From positions 1 to 64,000 of the forward strand of contig JAVKIE010000008.1 of the NCBI GenBank assembly GCA_031459615.1: a stretch of 64,000 nt of DNA, given 5' to 3'. A program made the position numbers and the translations under genes. Source of the stretch: Calidihabitans tengchongensis. GTDB taxonomy: Bacteria > Sysuimicrobiota > Sysuimicrobiia > Sysuimicrobiales > Kaftiobacteriaceae. The notes beneath the pieces are model-generated. The model did no database searches. It was given only the letters and a program-made list of their open reading frames with translations, and was not told where the DNA came from. Below are positions 48,075 through 56,744 of this stretch, in pieces (the first letter of the stretch is position 1; each line of letters begins with the position of its first letter).

Positions 48075-49930
48075 GGTCGGATCTCCTGCACCAGGCGCCC
48101 CTGCAGGTACACCTGGATGATGGTGTAGCCCCGCGAGCGCACGGTCTCGGCCACCCGGTCGCCTGGCGCGAACGGCTGGCGCAGGAGCTCCCGCACTCCG
48201 GTTTCGTCCACCACCACGATCCGCACCTCCTGGGCGGGATCGCCGGCGGGCACCACCACCTGCACCAGGGTCACCTTCTCGTCGGCCGCGCCGGGTTGGG
48301 CCTGGGCGGTCACCACCGGCGTCGTGGGGGGCACATCCTCCTGCCCCGGGCGCACCGCCACGGTCACCGCCACCGGGTCCTGGGCGCGCATCCGGGTGCC
48401 GGCTGCCGGCGACTGCTCCACCACCGTCCCGGGGTCCACGTCCGCGCGGGTAGCGGTGCGCACCTCGGCCAGGGTGATCCCCATCTCCTGCAACAGGCGG
48501 CGGGCCTCGGGCAGGGGGCGGCCGATCAGGGCGGGCATCGTCAGCCGCTGGGGCCCCTTGCTCACCACCAGGTTGATGGCGCGCCCGCGCTCCACCCGGG
48601 CCCCGGGCTGCGGGTCCTGGGCGAGGACGAAGCCGCCCGCGACCTGCTCGTCAAACGCCTCCCGCAGCTCGCCGATGCGCAATCGCGCCTGATCGATGAG
48701 CAGGCGCGCCTCCTGCAGCGACCGCCCCTCCACATCCGGGACCACCACCACCTCGGCCCCCAAGCTGGTGGTCACCCGCACCACCCGCCCGCGCTTGACC
48801 ACCTTGCCGGGCGGTTGGTCCTGGGACACCACGGTGTGCGGGGGCGCGGTGGCGCTGTGGACCTGCTCGGCGACCAGCAGCCGCAGGCCGGCCTGCTGGG
48901 CCATCTGCTCGGCCACCTCCAGGGGCTGGCCCACGAAATCCGGCACCGTCACTTCGGGCACGGTCAGGTAGCCCGCCAGGGCGCGCCAGCCCAGCCACAG
49001 ACCGACGGCCAGGACCACCGCCGACGCGCCGACGATCACCGACGCCGGCATCCGGCGGGGCGGCGCGGGCGCGGGTCCTGCGGCCGGCTGCGGAGGGGGG
49101 AGGCGCCAGAGGTCCGACTGGCCCAGCAGGTCCGACCGCATCTCGCCCGCGGAACGGTACCGCTCCGCGGGCGCCTTGCGCAGGGCCCGGAGGATGATTC
49201 CCTCCACCCGCTCGGGCAGGTCGGGCACCAGCATGCGCGGCGGAGGGGGATCGCGGTGGATGTGGGCCAGGGCCAGGGCGATGGGCGCGTCGTCCTCGAA
49301 CGGCAGCCGGCCGGTCACCATCTCGTAGAGGACAACCCCCAGGGCGTACAGGTCGGCGGCCTCCCCCACGGCAGCGCCCCGGGCCTGCTCGGGGGACAGG
49401 TACTGGACCGAGCCCAGCACCGTCCCGGTGTGGGTGATGGTGGCCGCGCTGAGGGCGCGGGCGATGCCGAAGTCGGTGACCTTCACCCGGCCATCGGCGG
49501 TGAGCAGGATGTTCTGGGGCTTGACGTCCCGGTGGACGATGCCGTGGGCGTGGGCGTGGGCGAGGGCGTCGGCGACCTGGGCGGCGATCTGCAGGGCCCG
49601 CTCGGGGCTGAGGCGCCCCTCCCGGCGAAGGTACTCTTTGAGGTTGGAGCCCTCCACGTACTCCATGGCGATGTAGTGCACCGGGCCGTCGGCGCCGCTG
49701 TCGTAGATCTCGACCATGCACGGGTGGCGCAGCTGGCTGACGGCCCGTGCCTCGCGCTGGAACCGCTCCACGAACTCGGCGTCGCCGCTGAACTGCTCCC
49801 GCAGGACCTTCAGCGCCACCACGGCACCGTCGGTGAGCCGGCGGGCGCGGTAGACCGTGGCCATCCCGCCCTCGCTGATGCGGTCGAGGATCTCGTACCG
49901 CCCCGCCACCACCCGTCCGCTGGCGATCAC
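48071..49930 (-). CDS. prkC: Serine/threonine protein kinase with three PASTA domains
   Basis: A 619-residue membrane kinase. The kinase domain (11-270) has Lys41, HRDVKPQN at 133-140, DFG at 153-155 and a GTVLGSVQYLSPEQARG activation segment. A Pro-rich linker and one membrane helix (296-321) follow. Three PASTA domains (about 324-392, 393-459, 460-528) come next, then a 70-residue C-terminal beta domain after a Thr/Pro linker. It should sense peptidoglycan or muropeptides and regulate growth or germination. GTG 49930 overlaps the rlmN stop. The phosphatase gene prpC, normally just upstream, is missing. Confidence 0.94.
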   Translation of the reverse strand: MIASGRVVAGRYEILDRISEGGMATVYRARRLTDGAVVALKVLREQFSGDAEFVERFQREARAVSQLRHPCMVEIYDSGADGPVHYIAMEYVEGSNLKEYLRREGRLSPERALQIAAQVADALAHAHAHGIVHRDVKPQNILLTADGRVKVTDFGIARALSAATITHTGTVLGSVQYLSPEQARGAAVGEAADLYALGVVLYEMVTGRLPFEDDAPIALALAHIHRDPPPPRMLVPDLPERVEGIILRALRKAPAERYRSAGEMRSDLLGQSDLWRLPPPQPAAGPAPAPPRRMPASVIVGASAVVLAVGLWLGWRALAGYLTVPEVTVPDFVGQPLEVAEQMAQQAGLRLLVAEQVHSATAPPHTVVSQDQPPGKVVKRGRVVRVTTSLGAEVVVVPDVEGRSLQEARLLIDQARLRIGELREAFDEQVAGGFVLAQDPQPGARVERGRAINLVVSKGPQRLTMPALIGRPLPEARRLLQEMGITLAEVRTATRADVDPGTVVEQSPAAGTRMRAQDPVAVTVAVRPGQEDVPPTTPVVTAQAQPGAADEKVTLVQVVVPAGDPAQEVRIVVVDETGVRELLRQPFAPGDRVAETVRSRGYTIIQVYLQGRLVQEIRP

Positions 49931-51090
49931 CGGGACACCTCCGCCCCCACGGGAGCGGGCGGGACCGGGCGCGTGCGGCGCAGCTGGCCGCACGCCGCCT
50001 CGATGTCCACCCCGCGCTCCAGGCGCACCGTCACCGGCACCCCCCGCCGCCGCAGGGTGCGGGCGAACGCCGCCACGCGGGCGCGGGGCGGACGCCGGTA
50101 GGGGAGGTCCGGCACCGGGTTCCAGGGGATCAGGTTCACGTGGAACGGCCACCCGCGGGGGCCGGGCGGCCCCTCGGAGCGGCCCACCGGAAACCCCTGG
50201 GCGACGTCCTCGCCCGACGCCCGCAGCCCCGCCGCCCGGGAGCGCAGCAGGTCGGCGAGGGTGGCCGCCTGGGCCGGGTGGTCGTTGACGCCCTCCAGCA
50301 GCACGTACTCGAAGGTCACCCGGCGGCCCGTGGCCGCCACGTAGTCGCGGCTGGCGTCCAGCAGCTCGGCCACCGGCCACCGGCGGGTGATGGGCACCAG
50401 GGACGCCCGCAGATCGTCGGTGGGGGCGTGCAGCGAGACCGCCAGGGTGAGCTGCAGGCGCTCGGCCGCCAGCCGGCGGATCTGGGGCACCAGGCCCACG
50501 GTGGACACGGTCATCCGGCGCATCCCGATGCCCACTCCCCACGGCGCGTTGAGCACCCGCACCGCCCGCAGGGTGGCGTCGTAGTTGGCCAGCGGTTCGC
50601 CCATGCCCATGAACACCACGTGGGTCGGGCGCTCTCCGGTGAGCCGCTGCACGGCGAGCACCTGGTCGACGATCTCCCCGGCGGTCAGGTTCCGGATCAG
50701 CCCGGCCAGGCCGGTGGCGCAGAAGGTGCACCCCATGCCGCACCCCACCTGGGTGGACACGCACACGCTGCGGCGGCCGTCCCGGTACCGCATGAACACC
50801 GTCTCCACCGCGGCGCCGTCGGGCAGAGCCAGCAGGTACTTGAGGGTGTCGCCTCCGTCGGCGGACACCACGCTCACCGGGTGCAGGACCACCAGGCGGC
50901 ACTGCCCGGCCAGACGGGCCCGCAGGGCCGCGGGCAGGTCCGTCATCTCCGCCCACGACGTGGCGGCCCGACGGTAGATCCACCGGGCCAGCTGGGCCGC
51001 CCGGTAGGGCGGCTCCCCCCACCGCTCCAGGAGCGCCTGGATCTCCGGCAGGGTCAGTCCGGTCAGGTCCACGGGGCCGGCGGTGGTCAT
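49927..51090 (-). CDS. rlmN: Dual-specificity rRNA/tRNA methyltransferase RlmN
   Basis: RlmN is a radical SAM enzyme making m2A2503 in 23S rRNA and m2A37 in tRNA. The 387-residue product has the CxxxCxxC cluster in VGCGMGCTFCATG, FMGMGEPLANYDATLRAV, and the GLVPQIRRLA motif. VNLIPWNPVPDLPYR and VRLERGVDIEAACGQL with the methyl-carrier Cys follow. A 20-residue insert (LRASGEDVAQGFPVGRSEGP) interrupts the region before HVNLIPWN. ATG 51090 overlaps the rsmB stop. Confidence 0.94.
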   Translation of the reverse strand: MTTAGPVDLTGLTLPEIQALLERWGEPPYRAAQLARWIYRRAATSWAEMTDLPAALRARLAGQCRLVVLHPVSVVSADGGDTLKYLLALPDGAAVETVFMRYRDGRRSVCVSTQVGCGMGCTFCATGLAGLIRNLTAGEIVDQVLAVQRLTGERPTHVVFMGMGEPLANYDATLRAVRVLNAPWGVGIGMRRMTVSTVGLVPQIRRLAAERLQLTLAVSLHAPTDDLRASLVPITRRWPVAELLDASRDYVAATGRRVTFEYVLLEGVNDHPAQAATLADLLRSRAAGLRASGEDVAQGFPVGRSEGPPGPRGWPFHVNLIPWNPVPDLPYRRPPRARVAAFARTLRRRGVPVTVRLERGVDIEAACGQLRRTRPVPPAPVGAEVSR

Positions 51091-52463
51091 GGCGCCGGAC
51101 GGGGGCTTCCCAGGCGGCGCATCCGGGCGATGTAGAATCCGTCGGTGCCGTGCCGGTGCGGCCACAGGGTGAGCGACCCCGGCGGGTCGCCGCCGGACGG
51201 CAGCCCGGGCGGGACGGGCAGGTCCGGATCCGGCACGAAGTCGGGGTGCGCCCGCAGGAACTGGGCCACCACGTCCGGTCCCTCCTCAGGCTCGGTGGTG
51301 CACACGCTGTAGAGTAGCACACCGCCGGGGCGCACGGCACCGCAGGCTCCCCGCAGCATCTCCAGCTGCCGGGCGGCGTGGGCGGGGAGGTCGGCGGGCC
51401 GCACGCGCCACTTGATCTCCGGCCGCCGCCGCACGACTCCCAGCCCGGAGCACGGAGCGTCCAGCAGGACCCGATCGGCCGCCTCTGGCCAGCGGGCTCC
51501 CAGGGCGCGGGCATCGGCCACCACCACCTCGATGCTGCGCAGCCCCCGCCCCTGCGCCCGCCGCCGCACCAGGTCCAGCCGGCCGGGATGCACGTCGCAC
51601 GCGATGATCCGGCCGCGATCACCCTGCCGCTCGGCGATGTGGGTGGTCTTGCCGCCCGGCGCCGCGCAGGCGTCGATGATGGTCTCGCCGGGCTGCGGGT
51701 CCAGCAGGTGCGTCACCAGCATCGCTCCCAGATCCTGGACCATGAGGATGCCCTCCTCCACCAGCCGGCGTCGGGGCCCGGCGGGGCCGTCGAGGATCAG
51801 GCCCTCGGCCAGGACCGTGGGCTGAACGCGGACGCCGGTGGAGGCCAGCTGGGCGGCGACCTCGTCAGGGGTGCGGGCCAGGACGTTCACCCGCACCGCC
51901 AGCGGAGGCGGAGTGTTGTTGGCCCGACACAGCTGCGCGGTCTCCTCGGGGCCCAGGCGCTGTACCCACCGCTCCACCAGCCACCGTGGGTGGGAGTACT
52001 CGAGGGCCAGGCGCCCGATGGGATCCTCGGGCAGGGGACGCTCCCCCCGGGCCGCCACCCGCCGCAGGACGGCGTTGACCAGGGCGGCCACGCCGGCGTG
52101 CCCGTGGGCGCGGGCCAGGGTCACCGCGTCGGACACGACGGCGTGGGCGGGGACGCGGTCCAAGAACAGCAGCTGGTAGACCGAGGCGCGGAGGATCGCC
52201 CGGATCGGCGGCGGCAGCTCGGCCAGCGGGTAGCGGACGACCGCGGCCAGCGTCCAGTCCACCCGCGCCTGCCAGCGCAGCGTGCCCTGGACGATCTCGG
52301 TGGCCAGGGCGGCGTCGGCCGGCCCCAGCCCCGCCCGGGCCAGGGCGTGGTGGAGGAGGAGGGTGCTGTAGGCTCCGGTGCTGTCAACCCGCGCCAGAAC
52401 CTGCGCGGCGACCTCGCGCGCCGGGCTGGCCGGAGGTCGCCGCGCAGGGACGGCGCGTCCCAG
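51087..52463 (-). CDS. rsmB: 16S rRNA (cytosine-967-C5)-methyltransferase RsmB, probable CTG start
   Basis: The C-terminal 350 residues are a full RsmB/Sun enzyme: DACAAPGGKTTHIAERQ, VLLDAPCSGLGVVRRRPEIKW with one catalytic Cys, and LLYSVCTTEPEEG with the other. The N-terminal NusB-like domain is also clearly encoded, reading PASPAREVAAQVLARVDSTGAYSTLLL, but no ATG, GTG or TTG precedes it in frame. The only good candidate is CTG 52463, placed six bases after GGAGGAG and two codons after the upstream gene's stop. A GTG at 52262 would cut away 67 residues of the conserved domain. The product would be 458 residues. Confidence 0.85.
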   Translation of the reverse strand: MGRAVPARRPPASPAREVAAQVLARVDSTGAYSTLLLHHALARAGLGPADAALATEIVQGTLRWQARVDWTLAAVVRYPLAELPPPIRAILRASVYQLLFLDRVPAHAVVSDAVTLARAHGHAGVAALVNAVLRRVAARGERPLPEDPIGRLALEYSHPRWLVERWVQRLGPEETAQLCRANNTPPPLAVRVNVLARTPDEVAAQLASTGVRVQPTVLAEGLILDGPAGPRRRLVEEGILMVQDLGAMLVTHLLDPQPGETIIDACAAPGGKTTHIAERQGDRGRIIACDVHPGRLDLVRRRAQGRGLRSIEVVVADARALGARWPEAADRVLLDAPCSGLGVVRRRPEIKWRVRPADLPAHAARQLEMLRGACGAVRPGGVLLYSVCTTEPEEGPDVVAQFLRAHPDFVPDPDLPVPPGLPSGGDPPGSLTLWPHRHGTDGFYIARMRRLGSPRPAP

Positions 52464-52466
52464 AGG

Positions 52467-53153
52467 TCACTCCTCCCGGGACGCCTGGCGGATCAGGAGC
52501 AGCCGGACCAGCTGCAGGATCGCCATGGTGGCGGCGGCCACGTAGGTCAGGGCCGCAGCCTGGAGCACCGCGCGGACGCCCTGGGCTTCCTGGGGCAGCA
52601 CGAACCCGTGGCCCTGCAGCAGCGCCACGGCCCGGCGGCTGGCGTCAAACTCCACCGGCAGGGTGACGAGCGCGTAGGCGATGTAGCCCAGGAACAGCAG
52701 GATCCCCAGGTCCATCAGCCGCGGCAGGCCGGCAAACAGGCCGATCATGAACAGGATCCACGCCGCGTTGGTCCCCAGGGTCGCCGCGGGCACGATGGCG
52801 GTCCGCAGCCGCAGCGGGGCGTAGCCCTCCCGGTCCTGGAGGGCGTGGCCGGCCTCGTGGGCCGCCACCCCCAGCGCGGCCAGCGAGTTGCCGCTGTAGA
52901 CGTCCGGCGACAGCCGCAGGACCTTGCGGGCGGGGTCATAGTGGTCGGCCAGGAGGCCACCCACCGGCTCGATGCGGACGCCGGCCACACCGGCACGGCG
53001 CAGCAGCTCGGCCGCCACCTGGGCGCCGGTATAGCCGGTGGCCGCCGGCACGCCCGCGTACCGGCGGAAGGTGGACTGCACGCGCCAGTGGGCGTACAGC
53101 GCCAGCGCAATCGCCGGCAGCAGAACAATCATCGTAGGATCCCAGAACCACAT
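52467..53153 (-). CDS. Neutral zinc metallopeptidase (YugP family)
   Basis: A 228-residue membrane peptidase of the Zn_peptidase_2 family. The first helix is MIVLLPAIALALYAHWRV. LRLSPDVYSGNSLAALGVAAHEAGHALQDREGY carries the zinc motif HEAGH at 99-103. Three further helices and IAYALVTLPVEFDASRRA follow. ATG 53153 has GGAGGGG and a strong -10 box upstream. Its place between fmt and rsmB is common in thermophilic Bacillota. The substrate is unknown. Confidence 0.9.
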   Translation of the reverse strand: MWFWDPTMIVLLPAIALALYAHWRVQSTFRRYAGVPAATGYTGAQVAAELLRRAGVAGVRIEPVGGLLADHYDPARKVLRLSPDVYSGNSLAALGVAAHEAGHALQDREGYAPLRLRTAIVPAATLGTNAAWILFMIGLFAGLPRLMDLGILLFLGYIAYALVTLPVEFDASRRAVALLQGHGFVLPQEAQGVRAVLQAAALTYVAAATMAILQLVRLLLIRQASREE

Positions 53154-53182
53154 GGTCCCCTCCACCGACGTAGTCGCCCTTC

Positions 53183-53188
53183 ATTATA
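53183..53188 (-). promoter_or_regulatory. Consensus -10 box of the zinc peptidase-rsmB-rlmN-prkC-rpe operon
   Basis: TATAAT lies 30 bases before the peptidase start within a short AT-rich stretch. The -35 region is weak (CTTCCG at 17 bases). It would drive the whole run of overlapping genes to the HDAC gene, separately from fmt-def. Confidence 0.6.
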
Positions 53189-53230
53189 TCGAAATCCGAA
53201 CCGCGCGGAAGCCCGGACGCGCGCTCTGCC

Positions 53231-54241
53231 CTATCCGGGAGACGCCCGCGTTCCCGCGTTCCCCTCGTCCAGCGCTCCCGCACCCTCGCCCAGCCGCTCC
53301 CCCGCCGCCAGGCGGCTGCCCCGCACGTACTCGTCGGCCGTCATGCGCCGCCGTCCTTCGGGCTGCACCTCGGTGATCAGCAGCCCGCCCTGTCCGCAGG
53401 CCACCACGATTCCGTCGCCCGGGCGCACCTCCACCACGGTGCCCGGCGGGCCGGAGGCCTCCACCGGCTGTGCCCGCCAGATCTTCAGCAGCCGCCCCCG
53501 GTGCCAGGTGAACGCGGACGGCCACGGATCCATGGCGCGCACCAGGCGGGCCAGCTCCACGGCGGGGCGCGTCCACTCCACGCGGCCGTCCTCCTTGCGC
53601 AACTTGCCGGCATACGTGGCCGCCGCAGGATCCTGCGGCCGCCGCGGGGCTGTCCCGGCGGCGATCAGGCGCACCGCCTCCACCAGCGCCTCCGCCGCCT
53701 CCCGGGCCAGGCGGGCCTCCAGGGTGCGGGCCGTGTCGTCCGGCGCGATGGGCACCCGGCGCTGAAGAATGATGTCTCCAGCATCCATCTCGGGGGTCTG
53801 GTACAGGACCGTCACGCCGGTCTCGGCGTCCCCGGCCAGGAGGGCCGCCTGGATCGGCGAGGCCCCCCGGTGGCGCGGGAGGAGGGAAGGGTGCACGTTG
53901 ATGCTGCCGCGGGGCGGCAGGGCGAGGATCTCCGGCGGAATGATCCGCCCGTATGCCACGGTGACGTGCAGGTCCGCCCCCGCCGTCCGCAGCCGCTCCA
54001 CCACCTGGGGGTCGCGCAGGCGGACGGGCTGCATCACCGGCAGACCCAGGTCCCGCGCGGCCCGGGCCACCGGGGGAGGTTCCACCACGCGGCCGCGGCC
54101 CCGGGGTCGGTCCGGCTGGGTGACCACGACGGCCACGTGGGCCTCCGCCGCCAGGGCCTGCAGGGAGGGAACCGCAAACTGCGGAGTGCCGAAGAACACC
54201 ACGCGCAGCCGGCCCGAGCCGGCGGCGGAGGAGGGGGTCAT
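53231..54241 (-). CDS. fmt: Methionyl-tRNA formyltransferase
   Basis: Fmt formylates initiator Met-tRNA. The 336-residue product begins LRVVFFGTPQFAVPSLQAL. The active-site region is HVTVAYGRIIPPEILALPPRGSINVHPSLLPRHRGASPIQ (family Asn, His; HPSLLPxxRG). YQTPEMDAGDIILQRR holds the catalytic Asp. The C-terminal anticodon-side domain has YAGKLRKEDGRVEWTRPA. ATG 54241 overlaps the def stop (ATGA). The def-fmt pair is universal in bacteria. Confidence 0.96.
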   Translation of the reverse strand: MTPSSAAGSGRLRVVFFGTPQFAVPSLQALAAEAHVAVVVTQPDRPRGRGRVVEPPPVARAARDLGLPVMQPVRLRDPQVVERLRTAGADLHVTVAYGRIIPPEILALPPRGSINVHPSLLPRHRGASPIQAALLAGDAETGVTVLYQTPEMDAGDIILQRRVPIAPDDTARTLEARLAREAAEALVEAVRLIAAGTAPRRPQDPAAATYAGKLRKEDGRVEWTRPAVELARLVRAMDPWPSAFTWHRGRLLKIWRAQPVEASGPPGTVVEVRPGDGIVVACGQGGLLITEVQPEGRRRMTADEYVRGSRLAAGERLGEGAGALDEGNAGTRASPG

Positions 54242-54735
54242 CCGGAGACGGCGGCCTCCACCTCGGCCGTCTGTCCCACCTGGCGGATCGTCGACCGGTC
54301 CACCACCCGGTCCAGGAACAGGATCCCGTCCAGGTGGTCGATCTCGTGCTGGAGCACGCGGCTCAATAGCCCCTCGGCGGTCACGGTGACACCGCGCCCG
54401 CGCCGGTTCTTCCCCCGGACGGTCACCCGGGCGGCGCGGGGGACCTCGGCCACCACCCCGGGGATGGACAGGCAGCCCTCGGTCCCCACCTCCTGGCCCT
54501 CGGCCCGCACGATGACAGGATCCGCCAGCGCCACCCGGCGGCGGTCCACCTCGGCCACGATCACCCGCAGGCCGACGCCCACCTGCGGAGCCGCCAGGCC
54601 GATCCCCCCGGCCGCGCGCATGGTCAGGAACATCTCGTCCATCAACGCGCGCACCTGCTCGGTCACCCGCCCGACGGGCCGCGCGCGGCGCCGGAGGACG
54701 GCCCCCTGGGGACTGTCGACGGTGACGATCTTCAC
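54238..54735 (-). CDS. def: Peptide deformylase
   Basis: Def removes formyl groups from nascent proteins. The 165-residue product has the three motifs: GIGLAAPQVG, EGCLSIPG with the metal Cys, and QHEIDHLDGILFLDR with HExxH. It is the type I/II short form. GTG 54735 lies just eight bases after a -10 box, so the mRNA may be leaderless. A nearby ATG is in a different, closed frame. The C-terminal tail is short. Confidence 0.96.
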   Translation of the reverse strand: MKIVTVDSPQGAVLRRRARPVGRVTEQVRALMDEMFLTMRAAGGIGLAAPQVGVGLRVIVAEVDRRRVALADPVIVRAEGQEVGTEGCLSIPGVVAEVPRAARVTVRGKNRRGRGVTVTAEGLLSRVLQHEIDHLDGILFLDRVVDRSTIRQVGQTAEVEAAVSG

Positions 54736-54743
54736 GACATACC

Positions 54744-54749
54744 ACTATA
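54744..54749 (-). promoter_or_regulatory. -10 box immediately before def
   Basis: TATAGT on the minus strand is 8 bases before the def GTG; TAGACC lies 18 bases upstream as a possible -35. Transcription would start at or next to the start codon. It lies in the 67-base priA-def gap, so def-fmt can be expressed independently of priA. Confidence 0.5.
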
Positions 54750-54802
54750 CTGCGCCGGCTCTCCGTCGGTCTACCCGGCGCGGCCGGTTCAGCGCCGCGC
54801 CC

Positions 54803-56740
54803 TCAGAACAGGTCGAGCGGGTCGGCGTCCACCGTCACCGCGACGGCCCGGGGCAGCCGGCGGGACGTCAGCAGGTCGGCCAGGATGCGGCGGGCCCGGG
54901 CGGGGTCGCGCTCTTTGATCAGGAGCTGCCAGCGCACGCGGCCCCGCCGTCGCCCCCCCGGGGCGGGCGACGGGCCCAGCACGTCTGCGGCGGGGGCCAG
55001 GGCGTCGGCGACGACCTGGGCCGCCTCCCGCGCCGCACCCGCCTGCGGGCAGCTCAGGAGCACGTTGATCAACGGCCGGGCGGGTGGATAGCCAAACCGC
55101 TCCCGCGCCTCCAGTTCCGCCCGGTAGAACCGGTCGGGGTCGTCCTGGGTCAGGGCCAGCCAGACCGGATGGGTGGGGTGAAACGTCTGGACGATCATCT
55201 CCTCGAGGGCCAGGCGCCGCAACCGGACCAGCGTCTGGTAGGTCCGCTCGGCCGCGCGGATGTCGGGCAGGTGCAGGGCCGCATCCACCCCCACGGCCCC
55301 CACCACGGCGGACCGGACGTGGCCCACGCCCCGGACCAGCAGCTGGGTGCCGACCAGAAGGCCGCCGCGCCGCGCGAACCGGCTCCAGATCTGCTGCTGA
55401 GCCTCCTCGGTGGGGGCGGACTCGGTGTCGAGGCGAAACACCGGCACGCCCGAGAACAGCCGGCGGAGGGCGGCCTCCACGCGCTCGGTGCCCACCCCGT
55501 GAGGGCGCATCTGCACACCCCCGCAGGCGGGACACACCTCGGGCACGCCTTCGTGGCGGCCGCACAGGTGACAGGCCAGCCGGACCGCGGGCGCCGGACG
55601 CACCCGCTCGCGGTGGTACGTGTACGCCACCCCGCACTGGGGGCAGCGCGGCACCGCCCCGCACTCGTGGCACAGGAGGAAGTCGGCGTATCCCCGGCGG
55701 GGGACGAAGATGGTGGCCCGTCCGGCCGGCAGCGTCCGCGCCAGCGCCTGGTACAGGCGGCGGGACAGAAGCCCGCCCAGGGCCGCCGCCTCGGCGCGGA
55801 CGTCAGCCACGACCACCGGGACGCGCTCGCTCCCTGGCGCCGTCACCGCCGCCAGACGGCCCTGCCGGACGGCGGCCATCACCTCCAGGGACGGCGCCGG
55901 CGAGCCCAGGACCACCCGCGCGCCGGCCAGGTCCGCCCGCGCCTCGGCGACGGCGCGGGCGTGGTAGCGGGGCTCCCGCTCTTCCTTGTAGGAGGTGTCA
56001 TCTTCCTGCTCCACCACGATCAGGCCGAGGTCAGGCACCGGCGCGAAGACGGCCAGGCGCGTGCCCACCACGAGGCGCGGGTGGCCAGCCAGCAGGCTGC
56101 GCCACAGGCTCCAGCGGGCGCCGTCCCCCACGGCCCCCGTGAGCAGCCCCGCGGGAACCCCTGCCCGCCTGGCCAGCCACGGCGCCAGACGCTCGGCCTG
56201 GGCCACCTCCGGGGTCAGGACGATGACCCCCCGGCCCTCATCCAGCGTCGCCCGCACGGCGGCCGCGTAGGCGTCGAACCGGCCCTCCTCTCCGACCACG
56301 GCAACCCGGGCACCCTGTGCCTCCAGCAGGGGCAGCACGCCCGGGGGATCGCCGGATGACGGTTCCCCGGAGGGGGCATACACCGGCGCCGGATCCGACC
56401 GCCGGCGCAGGCCGGCCCGCGGAGGCGGCACCATGGCGGCGATCGCCTCGCCCACGCTGCACACGTAGCGCTCGGCCATCCACCACGCCAGGGCCACCAG
56501 GTCCTCGGGAAGGACCGGCAGGCGATCTTCCACGGCGGCGATCGGCCGGGGCCGGGCGGGGGCGGCGGAGGTGAACCGGACCACAAACCCCAGGGCCTGG
56601 GCGCGTCCCAGGGGGACCCAGACCGCCGTTCCGACTCTCAGGTGCGGCCGCACGGACTCGGGCACGGCGAACGTCCACACCCGATCGCCGGCCCGCAGGG
56701 GAACGTTGAGGGCGACGTCGGCAAACGGCGGGGAAGCCAC
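54803..56740 (-). CDS. priA: Primosomal protein N' (PriA) lacking helicase motifs
   Basis: A 645-residue PriA-like protein. The N-terminal DNA-binding domain starts VALNVPLRAGDRVWTFAVP. The normal eight zinc cysteines are present: C357, C360, C366, C369, C390, C393, C403, C406 (CHECGAVPRCPQCG..CHLCGRHEGVPEVCPACGG). The late GTERVEAALRRLF and GTQLLVRGVGHVRSAVV motifs are near-normal. But the Walker A (GVTGSGKTEVYL) is replaced by VVGEEGRFDAY at 148-158, and the DEEH box by VEQEDDTSYKEE at 243-254. It should still act in replication restart but probably not as an ATP-driven helicase, like the annotated PriA of Actinobacteria. Confidence 0.9.
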   Translation of the reverse strand: MASPPFADVALNVPLRAGDRVWTFAVPESVRPHLRVGTAVWVPLGRAQALGFVVRFTSAAPARPRPIAAVEDRLPVLPEDLVALAWWMAERYVCSVGEAIAAMVPPPRAGLRRRSDPAPVYAPSGEPSSGDPPGVLPLLEAQGARVAVVGEEGRFDAYAAAVRATLDEGRGVIVLTPEVAQAERLAPWLARRAGVPAGLLTGAVGDGARWSLWRSLLAGHPRLVVGTRLAVFAPVPDLGLIVVEQEDDTSYKEEREPRYHARAVAEARADLAGARVVLGSPAPSLEVMAAVRQGRLAAVTAPGSERVPVVVADVRAEAAALGGLLSRRLYQALARTLPAGRATIFVPRRGYADFLLCHECGAVPRCPQCGVAYTYHRERVRPAPAVRLACHLCGRHEGVPEVCPACGGVQMRPHGVGTERVEAALRRLFSGVPVFRLDTESAPTEEAQQQIWSRFARRGGLLVGTQLLVRGVGHVRSAVVGAVGVDAALHLPDIRAAERTYQTLVRLRRLALEEMIVQTFHPTHPVWLALTQDDPDRFYRAELEARERFGYPPARPLINVLLSCPQAGAAREAAQVVADALAPAADVLGPSPAPGGRRRGRVRWQLLIKERDPARARRILADLLTSRRLPRAVAVTVDADPLDLF

Positions 56741-56744
56741 CCGG

